NCBI GenBank assembly: GCA_029204225.1
Contig: CM055095.1
Location: 32,799,732-32,863,731 of the forward strand
Length of the DNA: 64,000 nt
Origin: Diphasiastrum complanatum
Taxonomy: Eukaryota; Streptophyta; Lycopodiopsida; Lycopodiales; Lycopodiaceae
Direction of reading: 5' to 3'
The number at the start of each line of letters is the position of its first letter. The stretch's first letter is position 1. Shown piece after piece: positions 1 through 11,879 of the stretch. The translations under genes and the position numbers were made by a program. The notes beneath the pieces are model-generated. The model was not told the DNA's origin, made no database searches, and saw only the letters and a program-made list of their open reading frames with translations.

Positions 1-2160
1 CCATCTGTTGAGGTGGTGTGCAATCTCTGTAATACTTTTATCTGATTACTATTTTAAATGAATTCAAGCACTTATGCAATCCAAAACGGATGTCCTCCAC
101 TATTTCAAAAGCCAAAAGTGCAACAAGTCCTCCAATTTGAATTTCAGTAAAGTCACCGCACCACTTCATTTTTATGGTTTGTTTGTTTTTTCTTGAGCCC
201 AAATAACTTTCATGCTCCTCACCTTGCACAAGTTGTAAAAGATCATTGTTTTGTAAAAGATTGAAATACTTTGAAGCACTAACAAAGAAAATGTCTTCTT
301 GTGTCCAAGCCTTTAAACAATCAACAAAAAAAAAAAAAAAAACTTCAATTTTGAGTCTTTTGTTTTCATTTTGAAATGGTGTAGAATCCACTTTCCAAAG
401 ATATTCAAAATATTTTTTACATGAAACTTGAAAGGGGGGGCAGGAGGCTAGGGTGGACTATGTAAGTGGCCTACACTCCCATCGCCACACTTTGGGTAGG
501 GCAACCTGACAACCCATTCTACAAGCATGCAGAGGTAGGGTCACAAGCCCACTTATGCAAGCTTAACACTAGAGTGAAGAAGGAACAAGCTTCTATCTTG
601 ATTCTTAGGACAGTTTATTGTCTTTTAGGACAAGTTTTCCTTCTTTAGTACAATTAGAGTCTGACTTGTAGTTCTAAGATTAAAATTTTAATGATATTGC
701 CCAATTGCATGCTCTACACTTGAAAAACTTTAACCTTCTAAAAACGATTTTTGTCAACTACTATTCTTGGTCAAACACAAAATATCATCAATAAAAAGTA
801 GAATAAAAATGTTTCTAAATATATTCTCTTATAGATTTTTTCTCGCCATGGCATATCCTAGTTATGTTACATGATAACACCCCCTACCTTTTGAAACGAT
901 GAAAGATAAAAAATTATGATGTCAATTTATAGCTAAAAATCATTTAAGGTCAGAGATATTCTATGGAATAAAGGGACTTTCAAACTTTGACTAGTCGAAT
1001 CTAGGTCATAAAATGCTCATTCTCAAAAGCCAGAATTACAAGTGACAAATATTATGTTGTAGTATAACATGGTAGACTATGCACTCATGAAATTTTGTAT
1101 CCTCTGATTTTTAAATTGCTCAAAGTTTTTCTAAAAAGGAACTAAAATTATCCGAGTTTGCTACAACTCTAGTGTTAAACAATTTACTTTGGTCCATCTC
1201 ACCTTGTCCTCTTTTTTTATTCACCCCTCTCTTTCAAATTTGTTTCTTCCCTCCTCTACTCAAATTTCAAACCATCTTAAAGTGAAGAGTAGGGAGAAAT
1301 TTCTCAGAATATTAGAATTTATGTCATTCTATTGAAATTTTCAAATTTAATATTTAATATTCCATTTTGAGAAAAAATTGAAAGGGGAATATGGATAGCA
1401 ATAGTCTAATATCAAAGTTGGACATTAATTGCACTTATTCTTGACCATAGGTGAACTCTCTTTATGTATTTCTACTTATAGACATAATTTTAGTTCAAAT
1501 AGGCTTAACCCATGTTGTAGCCATGAATTATGTGCCACAAATAATTGATGAATTAGGTAATTAGAGTGTTCTAACATGTTAATTATGTGACAAGTGAGGC
1601 GACAATTCAGTCCAGAAGATTTGAATAAACGGGACTCAACATAGGAGATATATTTCTAACCATTTAGCACACACTAGAGGATATGACTCACTCAAACGCG
1701 CATTGTGCATCATTCAGACAATGACTCTAATTCAACCTTTGACTACTCAACTCCAATTGCCACAATATAAGGAGTCAAACTATGAGCAAATCACTTTTGT
1801 GCATTGATCCAAGGAGCAGTGAGAGATTTGATATGGTCTAGGATTTAGGGTATAGAGATTCTTCTCACTCACCTTTTGGTGAAAAGAGGTCTCTTGTTGT
1901 CGTGTAACATAGGTGGAGTAGGATTCGATCCAACGAGGGGCTAGATTGGTCCTGCTTCATTCTTCCAATGATTGAAAGCACAAAAACTAGAATGAAAAAG
2001 AACATTTGTACCACATCATGATATGCATCATAGAGTGGAGATTCATCACCAAAAAAAGTGTTTAATCTACTAAAAAATGTTTTAACCTCCAAATCCTACA
2101 ACAAAACAACAAAAACTAATTAAAAGAAAAAACATTATAGAAGACTAATATATATCATAG
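1..2160. other. AT-rich intergenic DNA, no recognisable gene
   Basis: No supported gene. A 117-codon open frame on the minus strand (38-391) contains a run of phenylalanines from a poly-A tract and matches no family I know. The stretch around 1600-1790 resembles, at low identity, the end of the duplicated repeat at 2473-2955 (shared wording around 'gactctaat' and 'ttcaac'), so it is probably an older relative of that repeat. Confidence 0.5.
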
Positions 2161-2171
2161 CCTTTTTTTCG

Positions 2172-2173
<2 letters not shown>

Positions 2174-2244
<71 letters not shown>
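2174..2244. repeat. (AG)n microsatellite
   Basis: Uninterrupted AG dinucleotide run of about 71 bp. One of several long AG/CT tracts in the window. Confidence 0.97.
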
Positions 2245-2246
<2 letters not shown>

Positions 2247-2472
2247 CTTGTAAAGTTTTTTTATTGTGAATGATGGATCCCAACATAAAGAAAATGGTCC
2301 TCTCCTATGGAAATAAGAAATGGACCTAGTTTTCTCCTATTGGCTACTTTATTTCTACTCGGATCACACTCAACCATCAAGATCAATTTGTGTTTTTTGA
2401 GGTTGCTTTGTGTTTCTTTGACAAGTTTAACAAACTATTTTGATTATTGTGCTTCTTGGTGATTCTTCTTTT

Positions 2473-2955
2473 ATGAGGTGGTTGTGGGCCAGTGTACAAT
2501 TCCCATAATTTTTGAAATTATTACATAAGCCTTTTGCCACTTGGAAAGAATATTAAATAACAACTTGAGAACCAGGCAACATATAGGAGCAAGTCATACA
2601 AGACATAATTCAACACTTATAATAGTGTGTGAGAAAAGACAAAAGTAGGTTCGAGAGGTATATTTATGATCACTTAGCTTGCATTGTGACGTAGAGCATA
2701 AGTTTGAGAGGTCTATTTATGACTGTTAAGGGTGCATTATGAGGCGGTTGTGGGCCAGTGTACAATCCCCATAGTTCTTGGACTTACTACATGAGCCTGT
2801 TGCCACTTGTGAAGAATATCAAATAGCAACTCTAGAATCGGGCAACATTTAGGAGCTTGTCACATAGACACAATTCCACACTTATAGCCATGTGTGTGAG
2901 AGAAGACGAAAGTAAGTTTGAGACGTATATATATGACATTTAAGTGTGCATTGTG
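2473..2955. repeat. Direct duplication of a ~220-bp unit
   Basis: Two diverged head-to-tail copies, about 2473-2695 and 2738-2955. Both begin with 'atgaggYggttgtgggcc' and carry the same landmarks in order: 'gccacttg', 'gaatat', 'gggcaacat' or 'aggcaacat', 'cacttata', and a closing 'gcattgtg'. Spacing is about 265 bp. No coding content seen; probably a decayed repeat family. Confidence 0.7.
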
Positions 2956-3367
2956 TGCACATGGTGTGAGATCCACATAGTGACTCTAATCCAATCTTCA
3001 ACTACCCCATCCAGACATCTATAGTTTAGAGAGTGGGATTGCGACAAAGTCAATACTCCCTCTCAATATATTTTTTTAATGCAATACAAATAATATAGCT
3101 ATCTATAATTAGATCCCCCAAGAAAGAAATTGAATTTGAGGGACAATTATGTTGTTGTGAATCTCTTTTAATAACCACTTACAGTGATTTCACACGGAGT
3201 GAGGGGTAACTACAAAGGGACCTTGATTGGTGGAGCCACTCCAAGAGGCCTCCCCCACATTTTACAAGGGGTGAGAGTTGCCCTTAGATGGCATCCTTAA
3301 TGGCATTGAAAACTTGGGGTAACTCGTGAAACCAGGGGAATAGCTAAGACATCTTGGAGTATGAGGG

Positions 3368-3572
3368 TTAAGTGGTGGGCCCTTTCTCTCCCCTCTAATA
3401 AAAAACAGAAATGCGTTATTTGATTTGAATTTAGACATTAAATGCCATGGCCTCCAAATGAAAGGGGCTTTCAAATGAAATGACATGGAAGGACTTGGGC
3501 TTTCAAATTGGAGGGTAAGTGCATATTTTGAAAGGGGCCTTACCTTTTCCATGTGAAACACCCTAAGTATAA
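3368..3572 (+). repeat. Dispersed repeat, copy 1 (second copy at 14278)
   Basis: Shares 'taagtggtgggccc', 'aataaaaaac', 'tttgaatttagaca' and 'ttccatgtgaa' in the same order and at similar spacing with 14278-14440. The copy at 14278 directly abuts a truncated copia RNase H, so the repeat is a mobile or recombined sequence and not unique flank. Its family is unknown. Confidence 0.65.
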
Positions 3573-4360
3573 CTCAGATGATTACTATACAAATAATCAA
3601 CTTTTAGGAATACAATGGGTTGTTTGAAATGATATATAACACCTATAGGTAATTTTGTTAGCATATGAAAATCAATGACTTGAAGCTATTTTGGGACACT
3701 CTTGATAGATGAAATCACTATGATTAAATTTATAAGCCAATAGTTCATTGGAACAACTACATGGTCTAATGGCAACATCAATAAAGCTATTGGCACATCA
3801 TTTGTAATGTAGAGTTGATGCTACACTATCCATTTGTATGCCTTGTCATGCTTGGTCCTTGCAATCGGCTTGGATGTATCTACGTTAGTGACAACATCCT
3901 TGTTGAAATAATTGTCGACAATTCCCATTATGATGATGTCTCCTTTGGCAAGCCTAGGCAACTACATAGCTTGACAAAGCCTCATTGCAAATTTTGGTTC
4001 AATATCTTGACCTTTGATGTTTACTTAGCATTGGCATCCTTGTGCACCACTTCAACGCTCACAACATCAACGCATTGGACATATGTGTTGTTTGGATTTT
4101 TGCAATTCTATATCTTGTGACATTTTCGCTACATTTTATAGCCCACATTGAGGATAGATATATCTACTTTTATGTGATTGTCTATTTGTACACTCATATT
4201 AAGAGCAATGTTCTTAAGACTAGAGTATATTCAAAAAACCTTATACATTACTCAACCTACCTCTCTAATCAAGTAGCAAGTCTTTAAGTCTAGATGAAGT
4301 TATGAGATCCTAGCTAGGAAGTCCGCTTAAGTGCTTGGGTCTAGAAAAAACACAAGTAAT

Positions 4361-4620
4361 AAATGCATGTTGCACCCGGATGACTATCCAATTGTTATGG
4401 TTAAGTGAGAGGGTGTCAATGGTCATGACTAACACCCTCTTAGTTAACCATGACCACCGATACCCTCTTAGTTAACCATGACTATTGGAAGGTCGTCTGG
4501 GTGCAACATGCATTTAAAGCCTATGTGTGACTTAGTTGAGAGGATATTAGTGGCACCCTCTCATGTAACCACGACCACTGGATCCTAGGTGCAACAACCA
4601 TTTAAAGCCTGTCTGTGACT
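4361..4620. repeat. Foldback repeat with ~32-bp inverted arms
   Basis: Arms 4361-4393 and 4484-4515 are inverted repeats with about four mismatches, both containing 'tgcatgttgcaccc' or its complement. The spacer holds near-duplicate 'ccctcttagttaaccatgac' segments. A third partial unit follows at about 4553-4612 ('ccctctcatgtaaccacgac' then 'gtgcaac'). This looks like a MITE-like or foldback element with partial tandem reiteration; no target duplication identified. Confidence 0.6.
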
Positions 4621-4650
4621 TGGTGAGATGGCCCTTAAAAGGGAAGGGGA

Positions 4651-4669
4651 GGGGGGGGGGGGGGGGGGG
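4651..4669. repeat. Poly-G tract (19 G)
   Basis: Homopolymer of G preceded by G-rich sequence (GGGAAGGGGA). Length may be unreliable in an assembly. Confidence 0.9.
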
Positions 4670-4679
4670 TGTTTCAAGA

Positions 4680-6490
4680 CTAATATAATTAAATTCTCTA
4701 CTGGTGTCTTGAAATGCTTTGCATTGTTCCTTTGTAAGACCTCCCCACTGCATGGCGTGTTGGATGTAGATCGCTATATCTTTTATCATCATGATTCATT
4801 TCATTGCCTATTGTTCTTATGAGATGCTATATTGTAATTACCTGTCCATAACTTGATCTAGCAAGAGTTTTGCCTTTACCAAGCATTGGATCATTCCATT
4901 GAAGCATTGCAGGTCAACGAAGATGAAACAATGTTGGATAAGTCCATGCTTCATAACATTCTTAGATGAGGTTATTGAAAATTACCAATCATGGAAGATC
5001 ATCAATGGTGAAATGCTTAGTTCTTATAAAGGTCTAAATTGACAGTGCTTCAAAGGATCCAGGATCGGGAAAAGTCCCACCGTTTCGAAACAAGAAATTC
5101 TAAGATTCTTCATCCTTTTTCAGGAGTATTTTCTAGGGTCTTTGGGGCTTGTCTGCTTTTCTTGTGAAAATCTAGCAATATCAATAATGAGATCACTCTT
5201 GTTTCTGCACTTTCATGAACTAAACTTTGAGTGCAAGTAGAAGATGAAAAAGAAAAACCAACAAGCCTTCTATGGTACACCTTCTATGGTACGTAATGGA
5301 TACCTATTGCATATTATGCCCATTTTCAAATAAATTAAAAAGCAGAAAATGCATGCGTTTTTTTAAAAGGCAGATTCTACTTTTTTTTTTACATGTCTGT
5401 GCCCGTCCGTACGGATCCCGTACACATTTGTGTTGGTCGATCAAAGTCAAACCTGCCTATTATGCTTCCTAATGTGATTTTGAAAAAATTTAAGGTATCC
5501 ATTACGCAATGGAAGGAGCCGGGCAAAGGCCATTCTGCCAAGACTTGTACACCTTCTATGGTACATCAAGGCTTGTTTGCAAGCAACCTGCACCCTAGGT
5601 TATTATAGGACAAAACTGCCTCTGCCAAGACATGGGCTTTGAAAGTTAGTTTTGATCATGATTGAGAATGGGTGCTGGATTGCAAAGCACTTACTGAAAG
5701 GAACAAGAAAAACTACACTTTAGAAACACAATGTGCAAATATCTAACAAAGACTCCTAAAGGATGCAGATTTTCAGGTGACAAATCATGCCTTTCTAGTT
5801 ACAAGCAAAGTTCAATCACTCAGTGGAGCTAATTGCATGTGGAGGTGTAGAGAATGGAGAATGATCATAAAATTTAGAGCTTCCCAATGAAGGCAACACA
5901 TTCTGAGTAGTTGAAAGAGAGAGACCCTTTAATTGCCACTCCAGTAAGCGCCCCTTCCTTGCAAATAAGAGCTGGAGCTGGGCAGATCCATATCAACAGC
6001 AGATATCTGCCTCTTATTTGGCTTGGCGCGCTCCAATATCCATTTTATATGCTGTTGGCACATTTTGAATTCAGTTGAAGAGAATTAATGTCCTTCAACT
6101 AGAAAAAATAGGTATCATGCACTATTCTATGGCCCATGTGGTGACTGTTCTGGTATTTAGCACAGACGCCTTGAGGAATTTTAGTGTTAATATCGTTGCA
6201 CATAGGAACGGCACTAGCTGCTTGCATAATCTCTTATCAAATAGCTTACAATGCTCCCGGCAAACAATGCCATTCACCATGCTTGATCTAAAATCATATC
6301 AAGCGCTCCATGGCCAATGAGGCAGAAAGACTAGAATCAGAATATATCTTAATTAAATCTCAGGAGTCAGTACACAAAAATGAGATGAGCTTAAAATCAT
6401 AACCAAAAATCGGCTAGAGAATGTAGCCAAAAATTCTCCATAATACATAGTATAATGTACGATATCGTGGATCTCTTCTGCCAGATATCT
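4680..6490. other. Intergenic region 3' of the RLP gene
   Basis: No gene recognised. The word 'ccttctatggtac' recurs at about 5266, 5279 and 5552. The last 400 bp lie downstream of the minus-strand RLP gene and should contain its 3' UTR; I see no confident polyadenylation signal. Confidence 0.4.
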
Positions 6491-6494
6491 TCCA

Positions 6495-7937
6495 CTACTC
6501 TTTCCATCTGCACCACCTTGACACAGCCACTGCAACCACTATGAAAATAATTATTGCACCAAGGGCAACTGCCACAGCCCAGACAATGGTTTTTGGGCCG
6601 TGTCTCTTGTGTGAATGCTGAGTACCTTCAACTGGCTGTGGAGACGGGCCAAATTCGTTTCCAGGTGCCAGGGCTGGTCCTCCAGAACCTGGATTCGGAA
6701 GAGGGAATCCATTGCTGTCACAAGGTGATAATCCAGACACCACTTTAGAGGATGTGATGGAGCTGTTGTAGCAGAGGGAAGGATTCCCATCCATTCTGAA
6801 AGTATTTAGCCTGTTGATGAATGTGGTATTCAATGGAAGAACACCTCGGAAAGCATTGTTGCGAAGATCAAAGTACCGAAGGTTCGTCAAGGTGGCCAGT
6901 GAACTCAAAATGGAGCCATTGAGATTGTTGTTGCTGAGGTCAAGGTAAGTGAGTAATGTCATGTTTATGATGGCATCTGGGATTGGCCCAACGAGCTTAT
7001 TAGAGCTCAGTTGGAGCTTCTGTAGACTTCTGAGCTTACCCATAGATTCAGGCAAGTGCCCAGTTAAATTATTGCCACTGAGATCAAGGCATTCCAGGTG
7101 CTCAAGCTGCCCAAAGAAAGAAGGCAGTGGACCTTGAAGATGATTTAGAGACAAATCCACAGATGTCAAGTTTATCGGCCATACCTTTGGAAGAGGACCT
7201 CTTAAGCTTGTGTTGGAGATGGTGAGCTCATGAAGAACGCTCATGTTGGCCAATATCAGTTCCAAACTGGAAACGTTGAGCACCACATCTATGACAGTCA
7301 GGTCAACTAAATCGTGCAGGTGGCTCACCCATACACCTGGCAACCCCGGCTGATCTTCGTGGCCAGCAGCGCGGCCCAAACTGGCAACACAGCTTAATGA
7401 GGCGAGTGAGCTGATCAACTGAGAAGGCAACGGCACTGGTAGCATTGGACAATCCAGAAATGAGAGAGCTTGCAGACTTGTGAGGTTGAGCAGAGCACCT
7501 TCGGTCAGGACCGCATCCAGGGGGCAATATTGCAGCTGTAGGAAAAGCAAATGTCTAAAAGGAGTGCTTTCATCACATATCAGGATCTGATGAGACCCCT
7601 GACCGCATGGATCGGATCCAACTGCGACTCCCAGAGATTGTAATGCTGCCATTTGCCCTGGATCCAATGTGCCATTTTTGGTTGCTGGGATGGGAGGACC
7701 TTTCCCGGGAGCTGGGCCTGGAGATTCAGCAGGACCAGCTGGACTGAGAGGTGACGGTGTAGGAGAAGCAGGAACTGGAGCCAATGAAGGAGCTGAAGAA
7801 GGGGCAACTGTAGGAGCAACTACTTTGTGGGTAACGGGAGCCGACGCACGAGAAACTTTAGGAGAGTGGGAAGTGGTGGAGGAAGCTGGCAAGGTCAAGC
7901 ATAAAAGCAACAACATTGCCGTCCTCATTTCATTCAT
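6495..7937 (-). CDS. LRR receptor-like protein, RLP51/RLP55 type
   Basis: Single-exon protein of 480 residues. The open frame extends six codons further upstream, but only through a TTG, so the ATG at 7937 is taken as the start; an ATG at 7928 is also possible. Order of parts: hydrophobic signal peptide (about 1-23), Pro/Ala/Ser-rich AGP-like stretch (about 28-86), a 'LDPGQMAALQSLG' block typical of the RLP51/RLP55 group, Cys-flanked N-cap, plant extracellular LRRs (about 240-385, for example LDLSGNNLTGHLP), a Cys-containing C-cap, one membrane segment (about 450-472) and an 8-residue basic tail. There is no kinase domain. Family members (Arabidopsis SNC2/RLP51, RLP55) sit in the plasma membrane and signal through partner kinases; that role here is inferred. 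Several N-glycosylation sequons (NLT, NMS, NVS) fit an extracellular domain. No frame damage. Confidence 0.9.
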   Translation of the reverse strand: MNEMRTAMLLLLCLTLPASSTTSHSPKVSRASAPVTHKVVAPTVAPSSAPSLAPVPASPTPSPLSPAGPAESPGPAPGKGPPIPATKNGTLDPGQMAALQSLGVAVGSDPCGQGSHQILICDESTPFRHLLFLQLQYCPLDAVLTEGALLNLTSLQALSFLDCPMLPVPLPSQLISSLASLSCVASLGRAAGHEDQPGLPGVWVSHLHDLVDLTVIDVVLNVSSLELILANMSVLHELTISNTSLRGPLPKVWPINLTSVDLSLNHLQGPLPSFFGQLEHLECLDLSGNNLTGHLPESMGKLRSLQKLQLSSNKLVGPIPDAIINMTLLTYLDLSNNNLNGSILSSLATLTNLRYFDLRNNAFRGVLPLNTTFINRLNTFRMDGNPSLCYNSSITSSKVVSGLSPCDSNGFPLPNPGSGGPALAPGNEFGPSPQPVEGTQHSHKRHGPKTIVWAVAVALGAIIIFIVVAVAVSRWCRWKE

Positions 7938-8456
7938 CTCTAAAAGGTTGAACAATCTAAAATGAGCATTTTTACCAAGTCCCTTCTAGCAGCTCAACAT
8001 TGAACTGCTGAAAATCACTAGCTCATGTCCTTGAAAAAAGACTACGCTTCTAACTACACGCTTACTCTAAGAATGTAAAAGGAATCTTTTGCAGCGATGC
8101 AATACCCTGATGTAGAAATCCGCTTTGAATCCAGAACTTAGAAGTTTGAACGTCCACATTCGGCAAAAGCAATTATTACTGAGCCTTTAAAGGCATAGAT
8201 GGCCCTCAACTCTTCTGCAATAATGTCATGCAATACAGCAGCCGAGAGTAACCGAGTGATCTGCTACCGCCCACATACTCCAATGAAGCATAGTTGATCC
8301 TTCCTTCCTTGCTGGACAGCAGAACAGGCCAAAATGTCCTTTACCAAGGCAATCAAAAGAGACTGTTGGACTTTGTGAGGGAGGAAGCTTACGAGCTGCT
8401 TGTCACTGTTTTGCTACCTGACAACTCGTTTGAAAGTTAAAGCCCATGACTAGCCG

Positions 8457-8464
8457 TTTATATA
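8457..8464 (-). promoter_or_regulatory. Candidate TATA box of the RLP gene
   Basis: On the minus strand this reads TATATAAA, about 520 bp upstream of the ATG at 7937, which would give a long 5' leader. No better TATA match was noticed closer to the start. Position-based inference. Confidence 0.4.
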
Positions 8465-8750
8465 AGAGCTCAAAAGACCCAAATTCCAATAAACCTCACT
8501 GTTCACTGCTCAGTGAGAAGCAAAACCCACAACCGATTTACCCCTATCTATGGCTGGGCACGTACTGTCCAGTGTCGCCTGTGCATTGTGGATTCAGGAT
8601 CGCTTATTTCAGTGCAAAAGCTGTGCAATTGAACGTATAAGAGGAAGCTACTAGGTGCTGCAGCCAGATTGAGGAAGGAAAGCGTCTATGGAGTGATATA
8701 TCAGGCACAGAAAGCAGACGAAAAATCAATAAATAAGACTAGAAAAGTAA

Positions 8751-8899
8751 TGGATCGTCAAGTAGTCCATCCATCTGCAGCGCCTTCCTTTTCTGCGATC
8801 ATCCATCGCAGCAGCAGTAGCAGCAGCAGAAGAAGCAGTGTCAGAGCATTATCTTCTTCTTCGATCTCTCCTCCTCCTCTGCGCCCCTCTTATCTCTAA
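8751..8899 (+). other. Short Ser/Arg-rich ORF, possible divergent exon
   Basis: An ATG opens a 49-residue frame rich in Ser and Arg, resembling a plastid or mitochondrial targeting peptide in composition. It lies in the GC-richer region upstream of, and divergent from, the RLP gene. No splice donor clearly extends it and nothing downstream is recognisable. It may be a random frame through an AGC/AGA-rich stretch. Confidence 0.2.
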
Positions 8900-8993
8900 T
8901 ACCGAGTGTGATTCGAACCTCACAGCCGTTGGATCTCATCACTGACGTTCAGATCCTGCCACGTTTTCTGATGACAAGCAGCTGTAAACGGTC

Positions 8994-8999
8994 CACGTG
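8994..8999. promoter_or_regulatory. G-box (CACGTG)
   Basis: CCACGTGG palindrome, with a second ACGT core (GCCACGTT) about 35 bp away. Plant bZIP/bHLH-type sites. It lies about 1 kb upstream of the RLP start. Function is inferred. Confidence 0.35.
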
Positions 9000-9196
9000 G
9001 AATTGTGCCGCGTGGCAAACATCCAACTGGTGGAGGTTGAATACAGATCGTGTGATTAGGGCCCCCTATCGGGGCCTGAGATTGAGGCAAGCTTCACAAA
9101 AAAGCGGATGCGGCCTGGCCATGTCAGGAGCACATTCTAAAAAAAAAAAATTTGTTCAAAGATTCATGTGCAATGGAGGAACAGTGTATTTTACAC

Positions 9197-9415
9197 CACC
9201 ACTAGAGTGACACCACTAGAGTGACACTCTGTCACTGGTCTCCCAAAGAACCAAGGGTGGAGTGATACGAGTGGTTTCTCAAAGATCCAGGGTGGAGAGA
9301 TACAATACCATCTCAACGAGATAGTGGTATCACCCACCCAAAGATCCCGAGTGGAGAGATACGATACCATCTTGAGGAGATGGTGGTATCGCCCACCCTT
9401 AGCAGTAGAGGGTTG
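9197..9415. repeat. Short tandem duplication and hairpin-containing repeats
   Basis: Begins with a perfect tandem 14-mer (caccactagagtga, 9197-9210 and 9211-9224). It continues with two ~60-bp units (about 9283-9342 and 9343-9402), each with 'gtggagagata', an inverted pair (ATACCA ... TGGTAT) forming a hairpin, and 'cacccaccc' or 'cgcccaccc'. A diverged half-unit precedes them near 9240. Non-coding. Confidence 0.7.
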
Positions 9416-10407
9416 TTCCAATTGTGGAATACACTTATCCAGATTCCTCATTTACATTTGTGCTTAATATTTAGGGTGTTTTCACATTGGAGTGCACACA
9501 CAAGTCTTGGATTCAAAATGAGATTCTCCCAATTCATATCCGGATCTATATCTCATAATCTCTCCAAATATCCTAACAAGTTTAACCAATGGTTTCAACT
9601 GTTAGCTTTACAAATAATGTAAAAACTAACCACTGGTCAACGGATCATTCTCGCCCAAGAATTCCCTCGTTGAAATCATTGATGTCCCATACCAACAGTT
9701 TTCTCTCCAAGAAAGTTCTTTGCTTTTAGATCTGCTCAACAAAATATCAAAAAGATTACCTGACCATCCTATATCCAAATATAGGATCCAATCTTCAAGA
9801 AGATCTATAACCGCATTATTCGATAATTCAGAGATCTCAAACTCCATCTGGATTTCCAATACCAGATATGCACATATCTATTCCACCAAACACTAGAGTA
9901 CCCCCATGTGGGGGTTACAACTCTTAGGAATAAGGTTCTTTACAGTACAAATGTGAACCAAATGTCATTCTCGTTCCATGTCACAATTTCCAATAACAAA
10001 TAGGGTCAACTCATGGTCCTATAGATATCCAAAAAAAATTCAACTTAATGAATTCAAAATATTGGTGCTATGCAATTTCTATATAGGGATTATTAACCAA
10101 TCCAAATAACACAACACAATCACATTCACCTACTTATGTGTCTCATTTTCTTCCTCCCTTAGATTTTCTCCCGGTTATCCGAAAAATTTCATCAGCGAAG
10201 GCACCGAAAATTCCCTTGACACAAGTAAATGTTAGCCTACCTCCAATTTGACCACACCAGTTCATTTTCATTACTTCCTTAAAGTTGCATGAATCAATGG
10301 AAAATCAATACAATTTGGTTCCAGGTACTCTTTATGATATTCAATACACTTGTTTTTTAATCGAATATAGAGCTATAATTACAACCTTATTCCATTTATT
10401 CACTTTA

Positions 10408-10492
10408 GTTAAGGGTGTTGGCTCAATTGGTTATCTTGACATCCAAAGTTTCTTTGGTCTCAAGTTCGAGCCTCTCCTCGGAAACCAAGAAG
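10408..10492 (+). mobile_element. tRNA-derived retroposon (SINE-like), copy 1
   Basis: An 85-bp insert with pol III internal promoter words: A box 'TTGGCTCAATTGG' (10418-10430) and B box 'AAGTTCGAGCC' (10462-10472). It is bracketed by a perfect 15-bp direct repeat, catttattcacttta, at 10393-10407 and 10493-10507, the mark of target-primed retroposition. The 3' end is ACCAAGAAG, with no poly-A tail. Two further copies are at 34749 and 35101. It does not fold as a normal tRNA and is not called a tRNA gene. Confidence 0.82.
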
Positions 10493-10507
10493 CATTTATT
10501 CACTTTA

Positions 10508-11875
10508 ACAAGTATTTGAAAAGCTTTAACTTGCCCAATCCTAAAGATCAAAATCATTTAAGATAAGCCTATCGGTGCAACACTGAAGTCGAAAAGGAAG
10601 AACCATTAGAAAAAATACCTTTTAACTCAATTAACTGGGAGTAATCCAACTCTAGAGTTAAATCGATAAAAAGCACAATACTAGGAACCCAAAATTTCCA
10701 CTCACTGGGTACTTGCTTGGAGAACCAAACCATCATTTTGTCAAGATGGGTTTAGCAAAAATTTAGACCAATTATTACAGCTTGACACAAAAACAACAGT
10801 AATAAATTCCCAAAAAACTAGGCTTACAGGTCTTAAACCCATCAAAGTTAATTACCCAAAAGTCAAAAGTCAAGTTGATAAGTGCATATTGCCCATGGAG
10901 AAGAAAAAACCAAATTCTTTCTACCTCTTACCGGAAAGCAATATTCAAAACCGAGTTTACAGCTTTGACACCCATGCTCGAAGAAATCAAAATTCCTTAC
11001 ACTAGCAACCACTAAGTCAAATTTCTCGAGTTTCCAAAATCACTTTCGGGAACCATCTTTGAAGTTACTACTTGTCAAGCCCTAAAAACCCCGTTCGACC
11101 AGCATGCACACCTATGCAATTTCAAAAATTGCGGCCCTACCTCAACTTTACCCAAAAAAAACATACACAAGAAGAAAACCCCAAAAGGCCTCTCATAACC
11201 TAAAAAATTTAGGTGTTGTGCTACTCCAGCCGCCATCTACCTAGAAAGGGAGGCAGCCCGAAGCGCTAGAGAGAGAGAGAGAGATTTCTTCTTGCAGGTC
11301 AGGAGGCTGGATGGCGGGTTTGCTGCTCTTCTACGCCAATTCTCAGCACCCATTCACGACGCTTCATCCTCTCAGGTCTCCTCCACGAGGCTGGCTCAGT
11401 TGCCATCAATCATCCAAAATTTGAGCAACTCGAGATGGTACCTCCATCCCTGACCCCGATTGCATGGTCCCGACTTCATGCAAAACCAATGGAATTAGGA
11501 TACCTCAGAATGGAGAATCCCATCAATGACCTCCAGCGAACTCACTCTTCTTATACTCAACATTCAAATCCAAGCACTAGACCTGGATTACATCCGAACT
11601 AGCCATAGCTCTGCTCCAGTGAGCCTCACATGCTCATATGGAAGAGTGTGCACTCTTCAGCTGGAAAAGTTCCTCCAAATTCTTCCATATCCAAAATCTG
11701 ACAGATGATTGTTCTACCTCTGTTCCAAAGCATAATTCAATTGTAAATGGCCTTTGATAGCCATTTAGAGCTTATAAGTTCCAAAATGAATTTCAGAGGA
11801 GAACTGGAGAACTGCATGGGCTACAAACTTCAACAAGAATTGCGCAAGCCTATAATCCTCTAAAGTTAAGCCGTG
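10508..11875. other. No recognisable gene
   Basis: AT-rich sequence with a GC-richer patch at about 11220-11480 containing a short (AG)7 run. No coding similarity or splice structure was recognised on either strand. Confidence 0.4.
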
Positions 11876-11879
11876 GTAT

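Noticed and set aside
466-648. 60-codon frame starting at GTG
   Set aside because: No ATG at its start, no similarity and no context.
3262-3561. 99-codon minus-strand frame
   Set aside because: Falls in the dispersed repeat shared with 14278-14440; not conserved as protein there.
8908-8925. B-box-like GGTTCGAATC on the minus strand
   Set aside because: No matching A box at proper spacing; likely chance or a very decayed tRNA-like fragment.
10415-10490. tRNA gene
   Set aside because: A and B boxes are present, but stems do not pair as a tRNA, and the sequence is a dispersed insert with a TSD.
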